A stretch of DNA of 64,000 bases from Bradyrhizobium sp. SSBR45G (GCF_030159255.1 NZ_BSCT01000017.1:62001-126000), one strand, 5' to 3'; counted from the stretch's first letter, positions 27,285-39,197 are shown. The notes: generated by a model from the letters alone, not told the origin. A program made the numbers and translations.

Positions 27285-27629
27285 ATGGCTGAGCCGCATC
27301 TGCCTGAGCGGGTCGTGACTTTATTGATATCCAGTGATTACGCGCGGCTCGTCGGGAGCACCATGTCGGAGCGGTTCGACTATATCGTGGACATTGCCTC
27401 CCTGCATACCCGCGACGAGCTGCTGCGGCGTCATCAGCTCGACCGCGTGCTGGTGCGTCAGGTCGAGAAGTGGCTCGCCTTCCATGGACGCCGTCTGCGG
27501 CGTCCGGCCGAAAGTATCGACATCGCGATGTGCAGCCTGGAATTCCGCAAGCGGCGCATCCGGCGGTCGCGCCTCGGGGCGCGGCGGCGTCGGCTGGATC
27601 CGAAGGCATCCCCCAAGGAGCCGGGCTGA
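27285..27629 (+). CDS. Hypothetical small basic protein
   Basis: Up to 114 residues from ATG 27285; a start at ATG 27363 (88 residues), which has GGGAG four to five bases upstream, is at least as likely. The protein has no signal peptide or membrane helix. The middle (DELLRRHQLDRVLVRQVEKWLAFHG) looks helical and the C-terminus is rich in Arg/Lys, which could bind nucleic acid or be linker. I recognise no family. It sits alone between the siderophore operon and the sigma-54 promoter of the aceE operon. A real gene is probable but not certain. Confidence 0.5.
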   Translation: MAEPHLPERVVTLLISSDYARLVGSTMSERFDYIVDIASLHTRDELLRRHQLDRVLVRQVEKWLAFHGRRLRRPAESIDIAMCSLEFRKRRIRRSRLGARRRRLDPKASPKEPG

Positions 27630-27710
27630 CCGTCCATCCAACTCGGCCGTCCACTGATCCCGGCGTTCGAAGCATCGTCGCGCCCGGTGCCGGGCGGATC
27701 GATCCGCTGT

Positions 27711-27750
27711 CCGACTTTTCGGGCGGCCATGGCTGCCACTTTCCGAAAGT
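27711..27750 (+). promoter_or_regulatory. Candidate enhancer (DctD-type UAS): two inverted repeats
   Basis: CCGA-CTTT-TCGG at 27711-27722 and ACTTTC-C-GAAAGT at 27738-27750 are perfect short inverted repeats sharing the core ACTTT. Their centres are about 28 bp apart and about 109 and 136 bp upstream of the -24 element, the usual distance for paired enhancer sites of NtrC-family activators. Assignment to DctD is inference from the dctBD genes downstream. Confidence 0.5.
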
Positions 27751-27851
27751 TCAGACGGGCCACCGGCCGTCCACCGGGCCGGCGCCGATGATGGTTTGCA
27801 AACGGTAGAAAATTGAACGACATGCGGCCTCCCTTTGGAGTATCCTGCCGC

Positions 27852-27867
27852 TGGCACGAATGCTGCT
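27852..27867 (+). promoter_or_regulatory. Sigma-54 promoter (-24/-12) of the aceE-aceF-lpd-dctA operon
   Basis: TGGCACG-AATG-CTGCT matches the consensus TGGCACG-N4-TTGCW with one mismatch (CTGC for TTGC) and exactly 10 bases between the invariant GG (27853-27854) and GC (27865-27866). Transcription would start near 27878, leaving a leader of about 180 bases before aceE. The window encodes a sigma-54 activator, DctD. Confidence 0.8.
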
Positions 27868-28057
27868 TGAAGAGCCGCCAAACGAGCGCCAGCTCCAGAA
27901 CAACAGACGCGAGGGGGACGTCCATGCCAGCCCACAGCCCACCTTTGATCTGACATCCTGCGAGCAGGCGATCGCGCCTGCGCGGCTTCGCGCGCGCCTG
28001 AACGGTCGGCGCGTGTGTGGACCTGTGACCTCGGCTCGGAATGCAGTGGAGACCAAG

Positions 28058-30745
<2,688 letters not shown>

Positions 30746-30768
30746 CGCAGCCAGCCGAGGACATAGCG

Positions 30769-32322
30769 ATGACTGACATCAAAGTACCCGATATCGGCGA
30801 CTTCAAGGACGTCCCGGTGATCGAGATCTTCGTCAAGCCCGGCGACAGCGTGAAGGCGGAGGATCCGCTGATCGCGCTGGAGTCCGACAAGGCGACGATG
30901 GAGGTGCCGTCGCCGCGTGACGGCACCGTGAAGGCTGTGGTCGTCAAGGTCGGCGACAAGGTCAGCGAAGGCACCGTCGTCGTGCAGTTCGAGGACGCAG
31001 GCGCCGCGCAGGCCGAGGCGCGTCCGGTCGTCAGCGCGCCGCCGTCGCCGGTCAGCGCGCCCGCCGGCGTCGCCGAGGTGCGGGTGCCCGACATCGGCGA
31101 CTTCAAGGAAGTTCCGGTCATCGAGATCTTCGTCAAGCCGGGCGACAGCGTGAAGGCGGAGGATCCGCTCGTCGCGCTGGAATCCGACAAGGCGACCATG
31201 GAGGTGCCGGCGCCGCTGTCAGGCACGGTGCGCGAGCTCAAGGTCAAGATCGGAGACAAGGTCAGCGAGGGCGCGATCATTCTGGTGCTGGCGACAGGCG
31301 AAGTCGCTGTTGCAGCAAGCGCGCCGCCGGCCGCGGCTGCACCTGTTGCCGTGTCTCCGGCTCCGGCCGCAGCTGACGATAGTTCTTTCGCGCTCGCCTA
31401 TGCCGGCCCTGCGGTGCGCAAGCTCGCCCGCGAGATGGCTGTTGACCTTGGCAAGGTGAAGGGCACCGGCAATCACGGCCGTATCCTGCGCGAGGACGTC
31501 GAGGCCTTCGCCAAGGGCGAGACGAAGGGCGGCGCCGCCCCGGCCAAGTCGCAAGCGGCGGCCGCAAGCACGGGTGGAGGCGCGGGTCTCGATCTGCTGC
31601 CTTGGCCGAAGGTCGATTTCGCCAAATACGGTCCCGTCGAGCGCAAGGAACTCGGCCGCATCAAGAAGATCTCGGCGGCCAATCTGCATCGCAACTGGGT
31701 GGTCATCCCGCACGTCACCACCCATGACGAGGCCGATATTACCGAGCTCGAGCAGTTCCGCGTCAAGATGAACAAGGAGCTCGAGAAGAGCGGCGTCAAG
31801 CTGTCGCTGCTGCCGTTCATGGTGAAGGCCGCGGTGGCCGCCTTGAAGAAATTCCCCGAGTTCAACGCCAGCCTCGACGGCGATACGCTGGTCTATAAGA
31901 ACTATTGGCACATCGGCTTTGCCGCCGACACGCCGAACGGCCTGATGGTGCCGGTGATCCGGGATGCCGACAAGAAGTCGATCCCCGAGATCGCCAGGGA
32001 GATGAATGACCTCGCCAAGCTCGCGCGCGAGGGCAAGATCAAGCCCGACCAGATGCAGGGGGGCACCTTCTCGATCTCCTCGCTCGGCGGCATCGGCGGC
32101 ATCTACTTCACGCCGATCATCAATGCGCCCGAGGTCGCGATCATGGGCGTCTGCAAGGGCTACTGGAAGCAGCATTCGGCTGACGGCAAGACCTGGACGT
32201 CGCAGCTCACACTGCCGCTGTCGCTGTCCTGGGACCACCGCGTCATCGACGGCGCCGCCGCCGCCCGCTTCAACGTCCATTTCGCCAACGTGCTCGCCGA
32301 TCTCCGGCGCGTGCTGTTCTGA
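30769..32322 (+). CDS. aceF: Dihydrolipoamide acetyltransferase (PDH E2) with two lipoyl domains
   Basis: 517 residues. Two lipoyl domains (about 1-78 and 101-178), each with the ESDKATMEVP lipoylation site, are close copies of each other in DNA and protein, with a proline/alanine linker between. A peripheral-subunit-binding domain follows (about 210-245, AGPAVRKLAREM), then the catalytic acetyltransferase domain (about 285-517) with the DHRVIDGA active-site motif near 489. It transfers acetyl from E1 to CoA. Start ATG 30769 with CGAGGA upstream. The gap to the E3 gene is 19 bp. Confidence 0.96.
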   Translation: MTDIKVPDIGDFKDVPVIEIFVKPGDSVKAEDPLIALESDKATMEVPSPRDGTVKAVVVKVGDKVSEGTVVVQFEDAGAAQAEARPVVSAPPSPVSAPAGVAEVRVPDIGDFKEVPVIEIFVKPGDSVKAEDPLVALESDKATMEVPAPLSGTVRELKVKIGDKVSEGAIILVLATGEVAVAASAPPAAAAPVAVSPAPAAADDSSFALAYAGPAVRKLAREMAVDLGKVKGTGNHGRILREDVEAFAKGETKGGAAPAKSQAAAASTGGGAGLDLLPWPKVDFAKYGPVERKELGRIKKISAANLHRNWVVIPHVTTHDEADITELEQFRVKMNKELEKSGVKLSLLPFMVKAAVAALKKFPEFNASLDGDTLVYKNYWHIGFAADTPNGLMVPVIRDADKKSIPEIAREMNDLAKLAREGKIKPDQMQGGTFSISSLGGIGGIYFTPIINAPEVAIMGVCKGYWKQHSADGKTWTSQLTLPLSLSWDHRVIDGAAAARFNVHFANVLADLRRVLF

Positions 32323-32341
32323 GATGTAAGGAGGGAACGGC

Positions 32342-34093
32342 ATGGCTCAGCTGATCGACGTGAAGGTGCCGGACATCGGCGACTTCAAGGATGTCGCAAT
32401 CATCGAGGTGCTGGTGAAGCCGGGCGAAACGGTCGCCGTCGACACCAGCCTGATCATCGTCGAGTCCGACAAGGCCTCGATGGAAATTCCGTCCTCGCAC
32501 GCCGGCACCGTCAAGGAGATCCGCATCAAGACCGGCGACAAGGTCAGCGAGGGCTCGGTCATTCTCGCGCTTGAGGCCACGGATGCTGCGGCCAGTGCGG
32601 CGCCCGCCGCGGTCTCGCCGCCGCCCGCCGCTGCCCCGGCTGCTGCGCCCGCGCCCGCCGCCGCGTCCTATTCCGGCAAGGCCGATATCGACTGCGAGAT
32701 GCTGGTGCTCGGCGCCGGTCCCGGCGGCTACTCCGCCGCGTTCCGTGCCGCAGATCTCGGTATGAAGACCGTGCTGGTCGAGCGCTACAGTACGCTCGGC
32801 GGGGTCTGTCTCAACGTCGGCTGCATCCCGAGCAAGGCGCTGCTGCACACCGCGTCCGTGATCGACGAGGTCAGGCATCTGCCTGATCACGGCATCTCGT
32901 TCGGCGCGCCGCAGATCGATCTCGACAAGCTGCGCGGTTTCAAGGACGGCGTCATCAAGAAGCTGACTGGCGGCCTCGCCGGCATGGCCAAGGCGCGCAA
33001 GGTCGAGGTGGTGACGGGCGTCGGCAGCTTCGTCGATCCCAATCACCTGGAGGTCGCGACCGCGAGCGGCAAGACGACGATCCGCTTCGCCAAGGCGATC
33101 ATCGCCGCCGGCAGCCAGGCCGTGAAGCTGCCGTTCCTGCCCGACGATCCGCGGATCGTCGATTCCACCGGCGCGCTGCTGCTGAAGTCGATCCCGAAGC
33201 GGATGCTGGTGATCGGCGGCGGCATCATCGGGCTTGAAATGGCGACGGTCTATTCGACGCTCGGTTCCCGCATCGACGTCGTCGAGATGCTCGACGGCCT
33301 GATGCAGGGTGCGGATCGCGACCTCGTCAAGGTCTGGGAGAAGATCAACGCGCACCGTTTCGACAAGGTGATGCTGAAGACCAAGACCGTCGGCGCCAAG
33401 GCGACCGAGGCCGGCATCGAGGTGAGCTTCGAGGGCGCGCAGGCGCCGGCCGGGCCGCAGCTTTATGATCTCGTGCTGGTGGCGGTCGGCCGCAGCCCGA
33501 ACGGCAAGGCGATATCAGCCGGCAAGGCCGGCGTCGCCGTCACCGACCGAGGCTTCATCAACGTCGACAAGCAGATGCGCACCAACGTGCCGCACATCTT
33601 CGCCATCGGTGACGTCGTGGGACAGCCGATGCTGGCGCATAAGGCCGTGCACGAGGGCCATGTCGCGGCCGAGGCAGCGCATGGCGAGAAGTCCTATTTC
33701 GACGCGCGGCAGATTCCGTCGGTCGCCTACACCGATCCGGAGGTCGCCTGGGCGGGCAAGACCGAGGAGCAGTGCAAGGCCGAAGGCATCAAGTTCGGCA
33801 AGTCCGTGTTCCCATGGGCGGCTTCGGGACGCGCCATCGCGAACGGTCGTGACGAGGGCTTCACCAAATTGCTGTTCGACGCCACGACCCACCGCATCAT
33901 CGGCGGCGGCATCGTCGGCACCCATGCCGGCGACCTCATCAGCGAGATCTGTCTCGCCATCGAGATGGGCTGCGAGCCCGCCGATATCGGTAAGACCATT
34001 CATCCGCATCCGACGCTCGGCGAATCCATTGGCATGGCAGCCGAGGTATTCGAGGGGCACTGCACCGATCTGCCGCCGCAGAAGCGGAAATAG
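32342..34093 (+). CDS. lpdA: Dihydrolipoamide dehydrogenase (E3) with N-terminal lipoyl domain
   Basis: 583 residues, about 110 longer than a plain E3 because of an N-terminal lipoyl domain (about 1-78, ESDKASMEIP) and an Ala/Pro linker. The E3 part has FAD motif GAGPGGYSAA (about 123), redox-active disulfide CLNVGC (about 156-161), NAD motif GGGIIGLE (about 296) and C-terminal HPHPTLGE with the catalytic His-Glu. It reoxidises dihydrolipoamide and makes NADH. A very strong Shine-Dalgarno (AAGGAGG, 32327-32333) precedes ATG 32342. Third gene of the PDH operon. Confidence 0.96.
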   Translation: MAQLIDVKVPDIGDFKDVAIIEVLVKPGETVAVDTSLIIVESDKASMEIPSSHAGTVKEIRIKTGDKVSEGSVILALEATDAAASAAPAAVSPPPAAAPAAAPAPAAASYSGKADIDCEMLVLGAGPGGYSAAFRAADLGMKTVLVERYSTLGGVCLNVGCIPSKALLHTASVIDEVRHLPDHGISFGAPQIDLDKLRGFKDGVIKKLTGGLAGMAKARKVEVVTGVGSFVDPNHLEVATASGKTTIRFAKAIIAAGSQAVKLPFLPDDPRIVDSTGALLLKSIPKRMLVIGGGIIGLEMATVYSTLGSRIDVVEMLDGLMQGADRDLVKVWEKINAHRFDKVMLKTKTVGAKATEAGIEVSFEGAQAPAGPQLYDLVLVAVGRSPNGKAISAGKAGVAVTDRGFINVDKQMRTNVPHIFAIGDVVGQPMLAHKAVHEGHVAAEAAHGEKSYFDARQIPSVAYTDPEVAWAGKTEEQCKAEGIKFGKSVFPWAASGRAIANGRDEGFTKLLFDATTHRIIGGGIVGTHAGDLISEICLAIEMGCEPADIGKTIHPHPTLGESIGMAAEVFEGHCTDLPPQKRK

Positions 34094-34142
34094 GCGATTG
34101 GGACGAAACGTACACCGAGTGAGACCAGGGAGAGAAGGTTCG

Positions 34143-35462
34143 ATGTCTGCAACCACCACAGCGGCCGCGGCGCCGAAAAAGCCGTTCTACCGGGTCCTCT
34201 ATGTGCAGGTCCTGGTCGCGATCGTGCTCGGCGTCATCGTCGGCTGGCTCTGGCCGGAGTTCGGCAAGAACGACTGGATCAAGGCGCTCGGCGACGGCTT
34301 CGTCAAGCTGATCAAGATGGTGATCGCGCCAGTCATCTTCTGCACTGTCGTGTCCGGCATCGCGCACATTTCCGAGGTGAAGAAGGTCGGTCGCGTCGCG
34401 GTCAAGGCGTTGATCTATTTCGAGATCGTCTCGACCTTTGCACTGGCGCTGGGCCTGATCGTCGCGAACGTGCTGCGTCCCGGCGCGGGCTTCCAGGGCC
34501 AGACCAATGCCGCCGCAGTCGCCAGCTATGCCAAGCAGGCGAGCGAGATGAAGTCGGTCGACTTCGTCCTTCACATCATTCCGGACACTGTGGTCGGGGC
34601 GTTCGCCCAGGGCGAGATCCTGCAGGTGCTGCTGTTCTCGATCCTGTTCGGCTTCGCCTTGATGAGCCTCGGTGAACGCGGCCATACGATGCGCGCGTTC
34701 ATCGACGACGCGGCGCATGCCGTCTTCGGCGTTATCGCGATCGTGGTGAAGGCTGCCCCGATCGGTGCTTTCGGCGCGATGGCTTTCACCATCGGGCGCT
34801 ACGGCCCGCAGGCGCTTGGCAACCTCGCGGGTCTCATCGCGACCTTCTATCTGACCGCGCTCGTCTTCGTCTTCGTCGTGCTCGGTATCATCGCGCGCAT
34901 CGCGGGATTCTCGATCTTCAAGTTTCTCGTATACATCAAGGACGAGTTGCTGATCGTGCTCGGCACGTCGTCATCGGAGAGCGCGCTGCCGCAGATGATG
35001 GAAAAGCTGGAGCGTCTCGGCTGCTCCAAGCCGGTGGTGGGACTCGTCGTTCCAACCGGCTATTCCTTCAATCTCGATGGCACCAACATCTACATGACGC
35101 TGGCCACATTGTTCATCGCTCAGGCCATGAACGTCGATCTCAGCTTCGGGGAGCAGATCACGATTCTGCTCGTCGCGATGCTGACCTCGAAGGGCGCCTC
35201 TGGCATCACTGGCGCCGGCTTCATTACGCTTGCCGGCACGCTCGCGGCTGTCAGGCCTGAGCTCGTGCCGGGCATGGCGATCGTGCTTGGCATCGACAAG
35301 TTCATGAGCGAATGCCGCGCGCTCACCAATCTCTGCGGCAACGGCGTCGCCTGCGTGATCGTCGCCTGGTGGGAGGGTGAGCTCGACCGCGACAAGCTGC
35401 GCGCCGCGCTCGACCGCGACATCGATCCTTCCGATGTCGAAGTTGCCGTCACCACTGGTTGA
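34143..35462 (+). CDS. dctA: C4-dicarboxylate:cation symporter
   Basis: 439 residues, normal for DctA, an inner-membrane importer of succinate, fumarate and malate. It has multiple hydrophobic helices, the reentrant-loop serine-rich motif GTSSSESALPQM (about 274) and TGYSFNLDGTNIYMT (about 303-317) with the conserved NLDGT. Start ATG 34143 follows AGGGAGAGAAGG; the longer frame from 33465 lies inside lpdA. Only 49 bp separate it from lpdA and I see no sigma-54 promoter of its own there, so it is probably expressed from the aceE promoter. In classical rhizobia dctA is monocistronic and divergent from dctBD, so this arrangement is unusual. Confidence 0.96.
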   Translation: MSATTTAAAAPKKPFYRVLYVQVLVAIVLGVIVGWLWPEFGKNDWIKALGDGFVKLIKMVIAPVIFCTVVSGIAHISEVKKVGRVAVKALIYFEIVSTFALALGLIVANVLRPGAGFQGQTNAAAVASYAKQASEMKSVDFVLHIIPDTVVGAFAQGEILQVLLFSILFGFALMSLGERGHTMRAFIDDAAHAVFGVIAIVVKAAPIGAFGAMAFTIGRYGPQALGNLAGLIATFYLTALVFVFVVLGIIARIAGFSIFKFLVYIKDELLIVLGTSSSESALPQMMEKLERLGCSKPVVGLVVPTGYSFNLDGTNIYMTLATLFIAQAMNVDLSFGEQITILLVAMLTSKGASGITGAGFITLAGTLAAVRPELVPGMAIVLGIDKFMSECRALTNLCGNGVACVIVAWWEGELDRDKLRAALDRDIDPSDVEVAVTTG

Positions 35463-35471
35463 TGCCGGACG

Positions 35472-35500
35472 AACCGGGACTGGCAGGACCAGTCCCGGTT
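35472..35500 (+). terminator. Hairpin after dctA, candidate terminator or attenuator
   Basis: A perfect 12-bp stem (AACCGGGACTGG at 35472-35483, complement at 35489-35500) with a 5-nt loop lies 10 bases after the dctA stop and is followed by C-T rich sequence without a clean U run. It probably ends or reduces transcription between dctA and maeB. Confidence 0.65.
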
Positions 35501-35534
35501 CTCCCCCTTGATGCAGATGAGTTCGAGGATCGCG

Positions 35535-37811
35535 ATGGATCGGGACCTGAAGGAAGCCGCACTCGAATATCATCGCCTGCCGACGCCCGGGAAGATCTCC
35601 GTGGTGCCGACCAAGGCGATGGCGACGCAGCGCGACCTGGCGCTGGCCTATTCACCTGGGGTGGCCGAGCCATGCCTGGTCATCGCGGCGGATCCATCGC
35701 AGGCCGATGAGCTGACGGCGCGCAGCAATCTCGTGGCCGTCGTCACGAATGGCACCGCCGTGCTCGGCCTCGGCAATATCGGTCCGCTGGCCGGCAAGCC
35801 CGTCATGGAGGGTAAGGCCTGCCTGTTCAAGAAATTCGCCGGCATCGACGTGTTCGACATCGAGCTCGCCGAGACCGATCCGGACGCGCTGATCGACACC
35901 ATCGCGCGGATGGAGCCGACCTTCGGCGGCATCAATCTCGAGGACATCAAGGCGCCGGAGTGCTTCTACATCGAGCAGAAGCTGCGCGAGCGGATGAAGA
36001 TTCCGGTGTTCCACGATGATCAGCACGGCACCGCGATCATCGTGGCGGCGGCGATCCTGAATGGGCTCAAGCTCGTCAAGAAGAACATCAAGGACGTCCG
36101 GCTGGTGTGCTCGGGCGCCGGCGCCGCGGCGCTCGCCTGTCTCGATCTGATCGTTAGCCTCGGGCTGCCGCGCGAGCAGATCATCGTCAGCGACGTGTTC
36201 GGCGTGGTCTATGCCGGCCGCGCCGAGGGCATGGACGACAACAAGGCCCGCTATGCGGTCAAGACCTCGGCGCGGACGCTCGGCGACATCATCGAGGGCG
36301 CAGACATCTTTCTCGGCCTGTCCGCCGGCAACGTGCTGAAGCCGGACATGGTCAAGCAGATGGCGCGCGATCCCCTGATCTTCGCGATGGCCAATCCGAC
36401 GCCCGAGATCATGCCGGAGGATGCGCTGGCGGTGCGGCCCGATGCGATCATCGGCACCGGGCGGTCGGACTTCCCCAACCAGATCAACAATGTCCTGTGC
36501 TTTCCCTTCATCTTCCGGGGCGCGCTGGACTGCGGCGCCACCACCATCAACGATGCGATGAAGCTGGCCACGGTACATGCGCTCGCCGATCTCGCGATGA
36601 CCGAGGTGCCCGAGGTGGTGGCCGCGGCATACAAGGGCGAAGGCCTGCGCTTCGGCCGCGACTATCTCATTCCAAAACCGTTCGACCCGCGCCTGATCGA
36701 GGTCATTGCGCCAGCGGTCGCCAAGGCTGCGGCCGACACCGGGGTCGCCCGGCGTCCGATCGCGGACATGGCGGACTACCGCGCGAAGCTGGCGCGGTTC
36801 GTCTACCGCTCCGGCAATGCCATGCAGCCGGTGTTCGCGGTCGCCAAGAGCGCCGCCAAATCGCTGCTGCTGGCGGAGGGCGAGGAGGAGCGCGTGCTGC
36901 GCGCCGCGCAGATCGTCGTCGACGAGGGGCTCGCGCTGCCGAAGCTGGTCGGCCGCCCCGCCATCATCGCGGAGCAGATCAAGGCCTTCGGTCTCCGCCT
37001 CAAGCCGGGACATGATTGCGAGATCATCGATCCGCAGGACGAGCGCGTCCATGCCGAATGCGCCGAGATGTACCACGCCAGCCGCAAGCGCGATGGCGTC
37101 TCTGCGGGACTGGCGCTGTCGGAGACCCGCAACAACGCGACGGTGCTCGCCTCGCTGCTGCTCGCGCGCGGTGTCGGCGATGCGATGCTGTGCGGCGTGG
37201 TCGGCCGGACCTCCGACCATCTCGCCACGATCCGCAACGTGATCGGCCTCCGCGACGACGTCGCCACGCTCGCGGTGATGCAGATGCTGATGCTCGACCG
37301 CCACCAGCTGTTCATCTGCGACACCCACTGCAATGCCGATCCGACCGCCGAGCAGGTCGCCGACATCGCGCTGCTGGCGGCGGCGGCCGTCCAGCGCTTC
37401 GGCATCACGCCGCGGGTGGCGCTGCTGTCGCATTCGAGCTTCGGCAGTTCGTCTGCGCCGGAGGCGTTGAAGATGCGCCAGGCGCGCGCCATCATCCATG
37501 CGCGTTCACCCGCGCTGGTTGTGGAAGGAGAGATGCGGGGCGATGCGGCGCTCTCGCAATCCATCCTCGATCACGAGTTTCCGGACTCCGGTTTCGAGGG
37601 ACCAGCGAACGTGCTGGTCATGCCCAATCGTGATGCAGCCAACATCTCGTATAATCTGCTAAGGATGGCGGCGGGGCAGGGGCTCACCGTGGGAGGCATC
37701 CTGCTCGGTGCCGCCAGGCCGGCGCATATACTGACGCCATCGTCGACGGTGCGGCGCATCGTGAACATGGCGGCGGTTGCGGTGGCCGGGGCGGCGGTGC
37801 CGAAGACATGA
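35535..37811 (+). CDS. maeB: NADP-type malic enzyme with C-terminal phosphotransacetylase-like domain
   Basis: 758 residues from ATG 35535, chosen because GAGG sits six bases upstream; in-frame starts at 35517 (ATG) and 35508 (TTG) are possible. The malic enzyme part (about 1-430) has YSPGVAEPC, the FHDDQHGTA metal/substrate region and a Rossmann motif CSGAGAAA. The C-terminal part (about 430-758) resembles phosphotransacetylase, which in rhizobial TME/DME proteins is regulatory (acetyl-CoA effects) rather than catalytic. It oxidatively decarboxylates malate to pyruvate, feeding the PDH complex encoded just upstream. The NADP assignment is from overall resemblance to MaeB; NAD-linked DME has the same layout, so the coenzyme is not certain. 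Confidence 0.93.
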   Translation: MDRDLKEAALEYHRLPTPGKISVVPTKAMATQRDLALAYSPGVAEPCLVIAADPSQADELTARSNLVAVVTNGTAVLGLGNIGPLAGKPVMEGKACLFKKFAGIDVFDIELAETDPDALIDTIARMEPTFGGINLEDIKAPECFYIEQKLRERMKIPVFHDDQHGTAIIVAAAILNGLKLVKKNIKDVRLVCSGAGAAALACLDLIVSLGLPREQIIVSDVFGVVYAGRAEGMDDNKARYAVKTSARTLGDIIEGADIFLGLSAGNVLKPDMVKQMARDPLIFAMANPTPEIMPEDALAVRPDAIIGTGRSDFPNQINNVLCFPFIFRGALDCGATTINDAMKLATVHALADLAMTEVPEVVAAAYKGEGLRFGRDYLIPKPFDPRLIEVIAPAVAKAAADTGVARRPIADMADYRAKLARFVYRSGNAMQPVFAVAKSAAKSLLLAEGEEERVLRAAQIVVDEGLALPKLVGRPAIIAEQIKAFGLRLKPGHDCEIIDPQDERVHAECAEMYHASRKRDGVSAGLALSETRNNATVLASLLLARGVGDAMLCGVVGRTSDHLATIRNVIGLRDDVATLAVMQMLMLDRHQLFICDTHCNADPTAEQVADIALLAAAAVQRFGITPRVALLSHSSFGSSSAPEALKMRQARAIIHARSPALVVEGEMRGDAALSQSILDHEFPDSGFEGPANVLVMPNRDAANISYNLLRMAAGQGLTVGGILLGAARPAHILTPSSTVRRIVNMAAVAVAGAAVPKT

Positions 37812-37874
37812 TGCAGACGGAGTGACGCGGGAGTCGCTCCGCCGCGCCATGGCCACGCTTGGGGAGGTTGGACG

Positions 37875-39197
37875 ATGGCCGTTGCGCAGTCGGGAGTTCC
37901 GCGTGTCGTAATCGTCGGCGGTGGTGCCGGCGGATTGGAACTGGCCACGCGCCTCGGCGACAAATATGGCCGCAAGGGCCGGATCGACGTCACCCTGGTC
38001 GAGCGCAACCGCACCCATGTGTGGAAGCCGAAGCTGCACGAGATCGCTGCCGGCAGCATGGACATCTCGGCCCACGAGGTCGACTATCTCGCGCAGGCGT
38101 ATTGGCACGGCTTCCACTACCGCATCGGCGACATGATCGGCCTCGACCGCGACAAGCGCGAGGTGCTGGTGGCGCCCTATCTCGATGCCGAGGGGCGCGA
38201 GGTCACCCCCAAGCGCACCATTCCCTATGACGTGCTCGTCCTCGCCATCGGCAGCCAGAACAATGATTTCGGCACGCCGGGTGTCGCCGACCACGCCATC
38301 AAGCTGGAATCGCAGCGCGAAGCCCGGCGCTTCCACGAGCGCATGATCAACGCCTGCATCCGCGTCCATTCGCAATCGTCGCCGATCGCCGCGCACCAGT
38401 TGAAGGTCGCGATCATCGGCGCCGGCGCCACCGGCGTCGAGCTGGCCGCCGAGCTGCACCGCACGACGCGCGAGGTTGTGGCCTATGGCCTCGACCAGGT
38501 CGATGCCGAGAAGGACATCAAGATCACGCTGATCGAAGCCGCGGGCCGCGTGCTGCCCGCGCTGCCGGAGCGGGTCTCGCGGGAGACCGAAAAGCTGCTC
38601 GCGCGACTGGGAGTCGAGGTGCTGGTCGGCGCCAAGGTCGCCGAGGTCGGCGCCGACAGGGTCAGCCTTTCAGATGGCCGCATCATCCCGGCCGAGCTGA
38701 TCGTCTGGGCCGCCGGGGTGAAAGCGCCGGATTTCCTCAAGGACATCGCCGGGCTCGAAACCAACCGCATCAACCAGCTCGTCGTCAAGCAGACGCTGCA
38801 GACGACGCGCGACGAGCGTGTCTTCGCGATCGGCGACTGCTCGGCCTGTTCCTGGGGCGAGCGCGGCAACGTGCCGCCGCGGGCGCAGGCGGCGCATCAG
38901 CAGGCCTCGCATCTCTACAAGCAGATCCCGCGCTTCATCCGGGGCGAGCCGCTGGCGGACTACCGCTATCACGATTTCGGCTCGCTGGTGTCGCTCGGCG
39001 AGTTCTCGACGGTCGGCTCGATGATGGGCGCGCTGGTCGGCGGCAATCTGGTGTTCGAGGGCCTGTTCGCGCGGATGATGTATCTGTCGCTCTACAAGAT
39101 GCACGAATACGCGCTGCACGGCTTGGCCAAGGTGAGCCTGGACACGCTGGCGCGCCTGATCACCCGCCGCACCGAGCCGCACGTCAAGCTGCACTGA
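37875..39197 (+). CDS. ndh: Type II NADH:quinone dehydrogenase (NDH-2)
   Basis: 440 residues, no signal peptide, membrane-associated flavoprotein of the inner face. FAD motif VIVGGGAGGLELA (about 14-26) and NAD motif IGAGATGVELAAE (about 180) are the two Rossmann motifs of NDH-2; the C-terminal part (about 395-440, with YLSLYKMHEYALHG) is the amphipathic membrane anchor region. It passes electrons from NADH to quinone without pumping protons. GGGGAGG precedes ATG 37875. Located 63 bp after maeB, it would reoxidise NADH made by the PDH complex (and by malate dehydrogenase) when dicarboxylates are consumed. Confidence 0.92.
   Translation: MAVAQSGVPRVVIVGGGAGGLELATRLGDKYGRKGRIDVTLVERNRTHVWKPKLHEIAAGSMDISAHEVDYLAQAYWHGFHYRIGDMIGLDRDKREVLVAPYLDAEGREVTPKRTIPYDVLVLAIGSQNNDFGTPGVADHAIKLESQREARRFHERMINACIRVHSQSSPIAAHQLKVAIIGAGATGVELAAELHRTTREVVAYGLDQVDAEKDIKITLIEAAGRVLPALPERVSRETEKLLARLGVEVLVGAKVAEVGADRVSLSDGRIIPAELIVWAAGVKAPDFLKDIAGLETNRINQLVVKQTLQTTRDERVFAIGDCSACSWGERGNVPPRAQAAHQQASHLYKQIPRFIRGEPLADYRYHDFGSLVSLGEFSTVGSMMGALVGGNLVFEGLFARMMYLSLYKMHEYALHGLAKVSLDTLARLITRRTEPHVKLH

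Larger units (their letters stand above)
27630..28057 (+). other. 428-bp regulatory region before aceE
   Basis: No supported gene. It holds two short inverted repeats (27711-27722 and 27738-27750), an AT-rich patch around 27803-27818 that might bend or bind IHF, a sigma-54 promoter (27852-27867), and then about 180 bases of leader before aceE. The annotated elements are listed separately. Confidence 0.7.

Noticed and set aside
34094..34142. Search for a separate dctA sigma-54 promoter
   Set aside because: No GG-N10-GC element with flanking consensus is present in the 49 bp before dctA.
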